Below are positions 63,986-64,000 of a DNA stretch of 64,000 nucleotides, piece after piece (the first letter of the stretch is position 1; each line of letters starts with the position of its first letter). The position numbers and the translations under genes were made by a program. Source of the DNA: Nostoc sp. FACHB-973 (lineage in GTDB: Bacteria > Cyanobacteriota > Cyanobacteriia > Cyanobacteriales > Nostocaceae); assembly GCF_014698115.1 (NCBI RefSeq), contig NZ_JACJSJ010000004.1, positions 106,167-170,166 of the forward strand, given 5' to 3'. Under the pieces are notes generated by a model. That model ran no database searches, was not told the origin of the DNA, and worked only from the letters and a program-made list of their open reading frames with translations.

Positions 63986-64000
63986 GTTATTCTCTCCATA

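Overview
The window comes from a cyanobacterium, most likely a filamentous heterocyst-forming member of the Nostocales. The evidence is the high density of HIP1 octamers (GCGATCGC), light-independent chlorophyll synthesis genes (chlL, chlN), a NatFGH-type amino-acid ABC transporter, an XisH/XisI pair, DUF5331, DUF3318 and DUF1824 proteins, a CHASE2-kinase fusion, and many short tandem repeats and small non-autonomous inverted-repeat elements. I recognised no rRNA, tRNA or CRISPR array.

Layout. 0-4 kb: a truncated unknown protein and its neighbour, a PD-(D/E)XK nuclease-like protein, a phosphohexomutase and a LapA-domain protein. 4.1-8.6 kb: an accessory island of toxin-antitoxin-like pairs, several of them decayed. 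It holds DUF433 with a remnant of a DUF5615 toxin, a retropepsin-like protein, a DUF29 gene split by a miniature element, a solitary ribbon-helix-helix antitoxin, a GIY-YIG protein whose ORF starts inside another miniature element, a RelE/ParE-like pair and a MazF/PemK-like pair. 10.2-13.6 kb: chlL, a DUF5331 gene and chlN, with a terminator. 13.8-17.5 kb: a dead AbrB antitoxin, a PIN toxin pair, an unknown helical membrane-type protein and XisH/XisI. 17.6-22.5 kb: a polar amino-acid ABC transporter on the minus strand. 23-34 kb: mostly housekeeping genes (YbjN-like, DUF3318, queE, a STAS-sugar transferase fusion, an aldo/keto reductase, a c6-type cytochrome, small membrane proteins, a ferredoxin and tex). 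35.7-38.8 kb: a four-gene plus-strand operon of two small SMR-like transporters, an FAD oxidoreductase and a GT2 glycosyltransferase. 39-43.5 kb: an S9 peptidase, a 13-unit minisatellite and recQ. 44.2-52.2 kb: an NLR-rich block. 52.5-64 kb: ester cyclase-like, leuA, NYN-domain protein, CHASE2-Ser/Thr kinase, glutathione reductase, ABC-F ATPase, DUF1824 and prohibitin.

The most interesting system is at 46.7-52.2 kb on the minus strand. A small 149-residue protein has a hydrophobic N-terminus and a C-terminal Asn/Gly/Gln-rich motif. The next gene, 32 bp downstream, encodes a 1393-residue NB-ARC protein carrying nearly the same motif before its NTPase domain, followed by about two dozen short helical repeats. 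This is the layout expected of an NLR-controlled, amyloid-templated cell-death effector pair. The NB-ARC gene is broken by a frameshift inside its repeat array, and the remaining repeats and the C-terminal cap continue in another frame. A second P-loop protein with N-terminal HEAT repeats and a membrane segment converges on it from the other side.

The second theme is small mobile DNA. A 146-bp element with TA target duplication interrupts DUF29. A 165-bp element supplies the first codons of the GIY-YIG ORF. An 89-bp element is flanked by exact 10-bp direct repeats. Three nested elements share GGTGTCAACTTAA-type ends. A family of GTAGGG...CCCTAC palindromes occurs at six or more sites.
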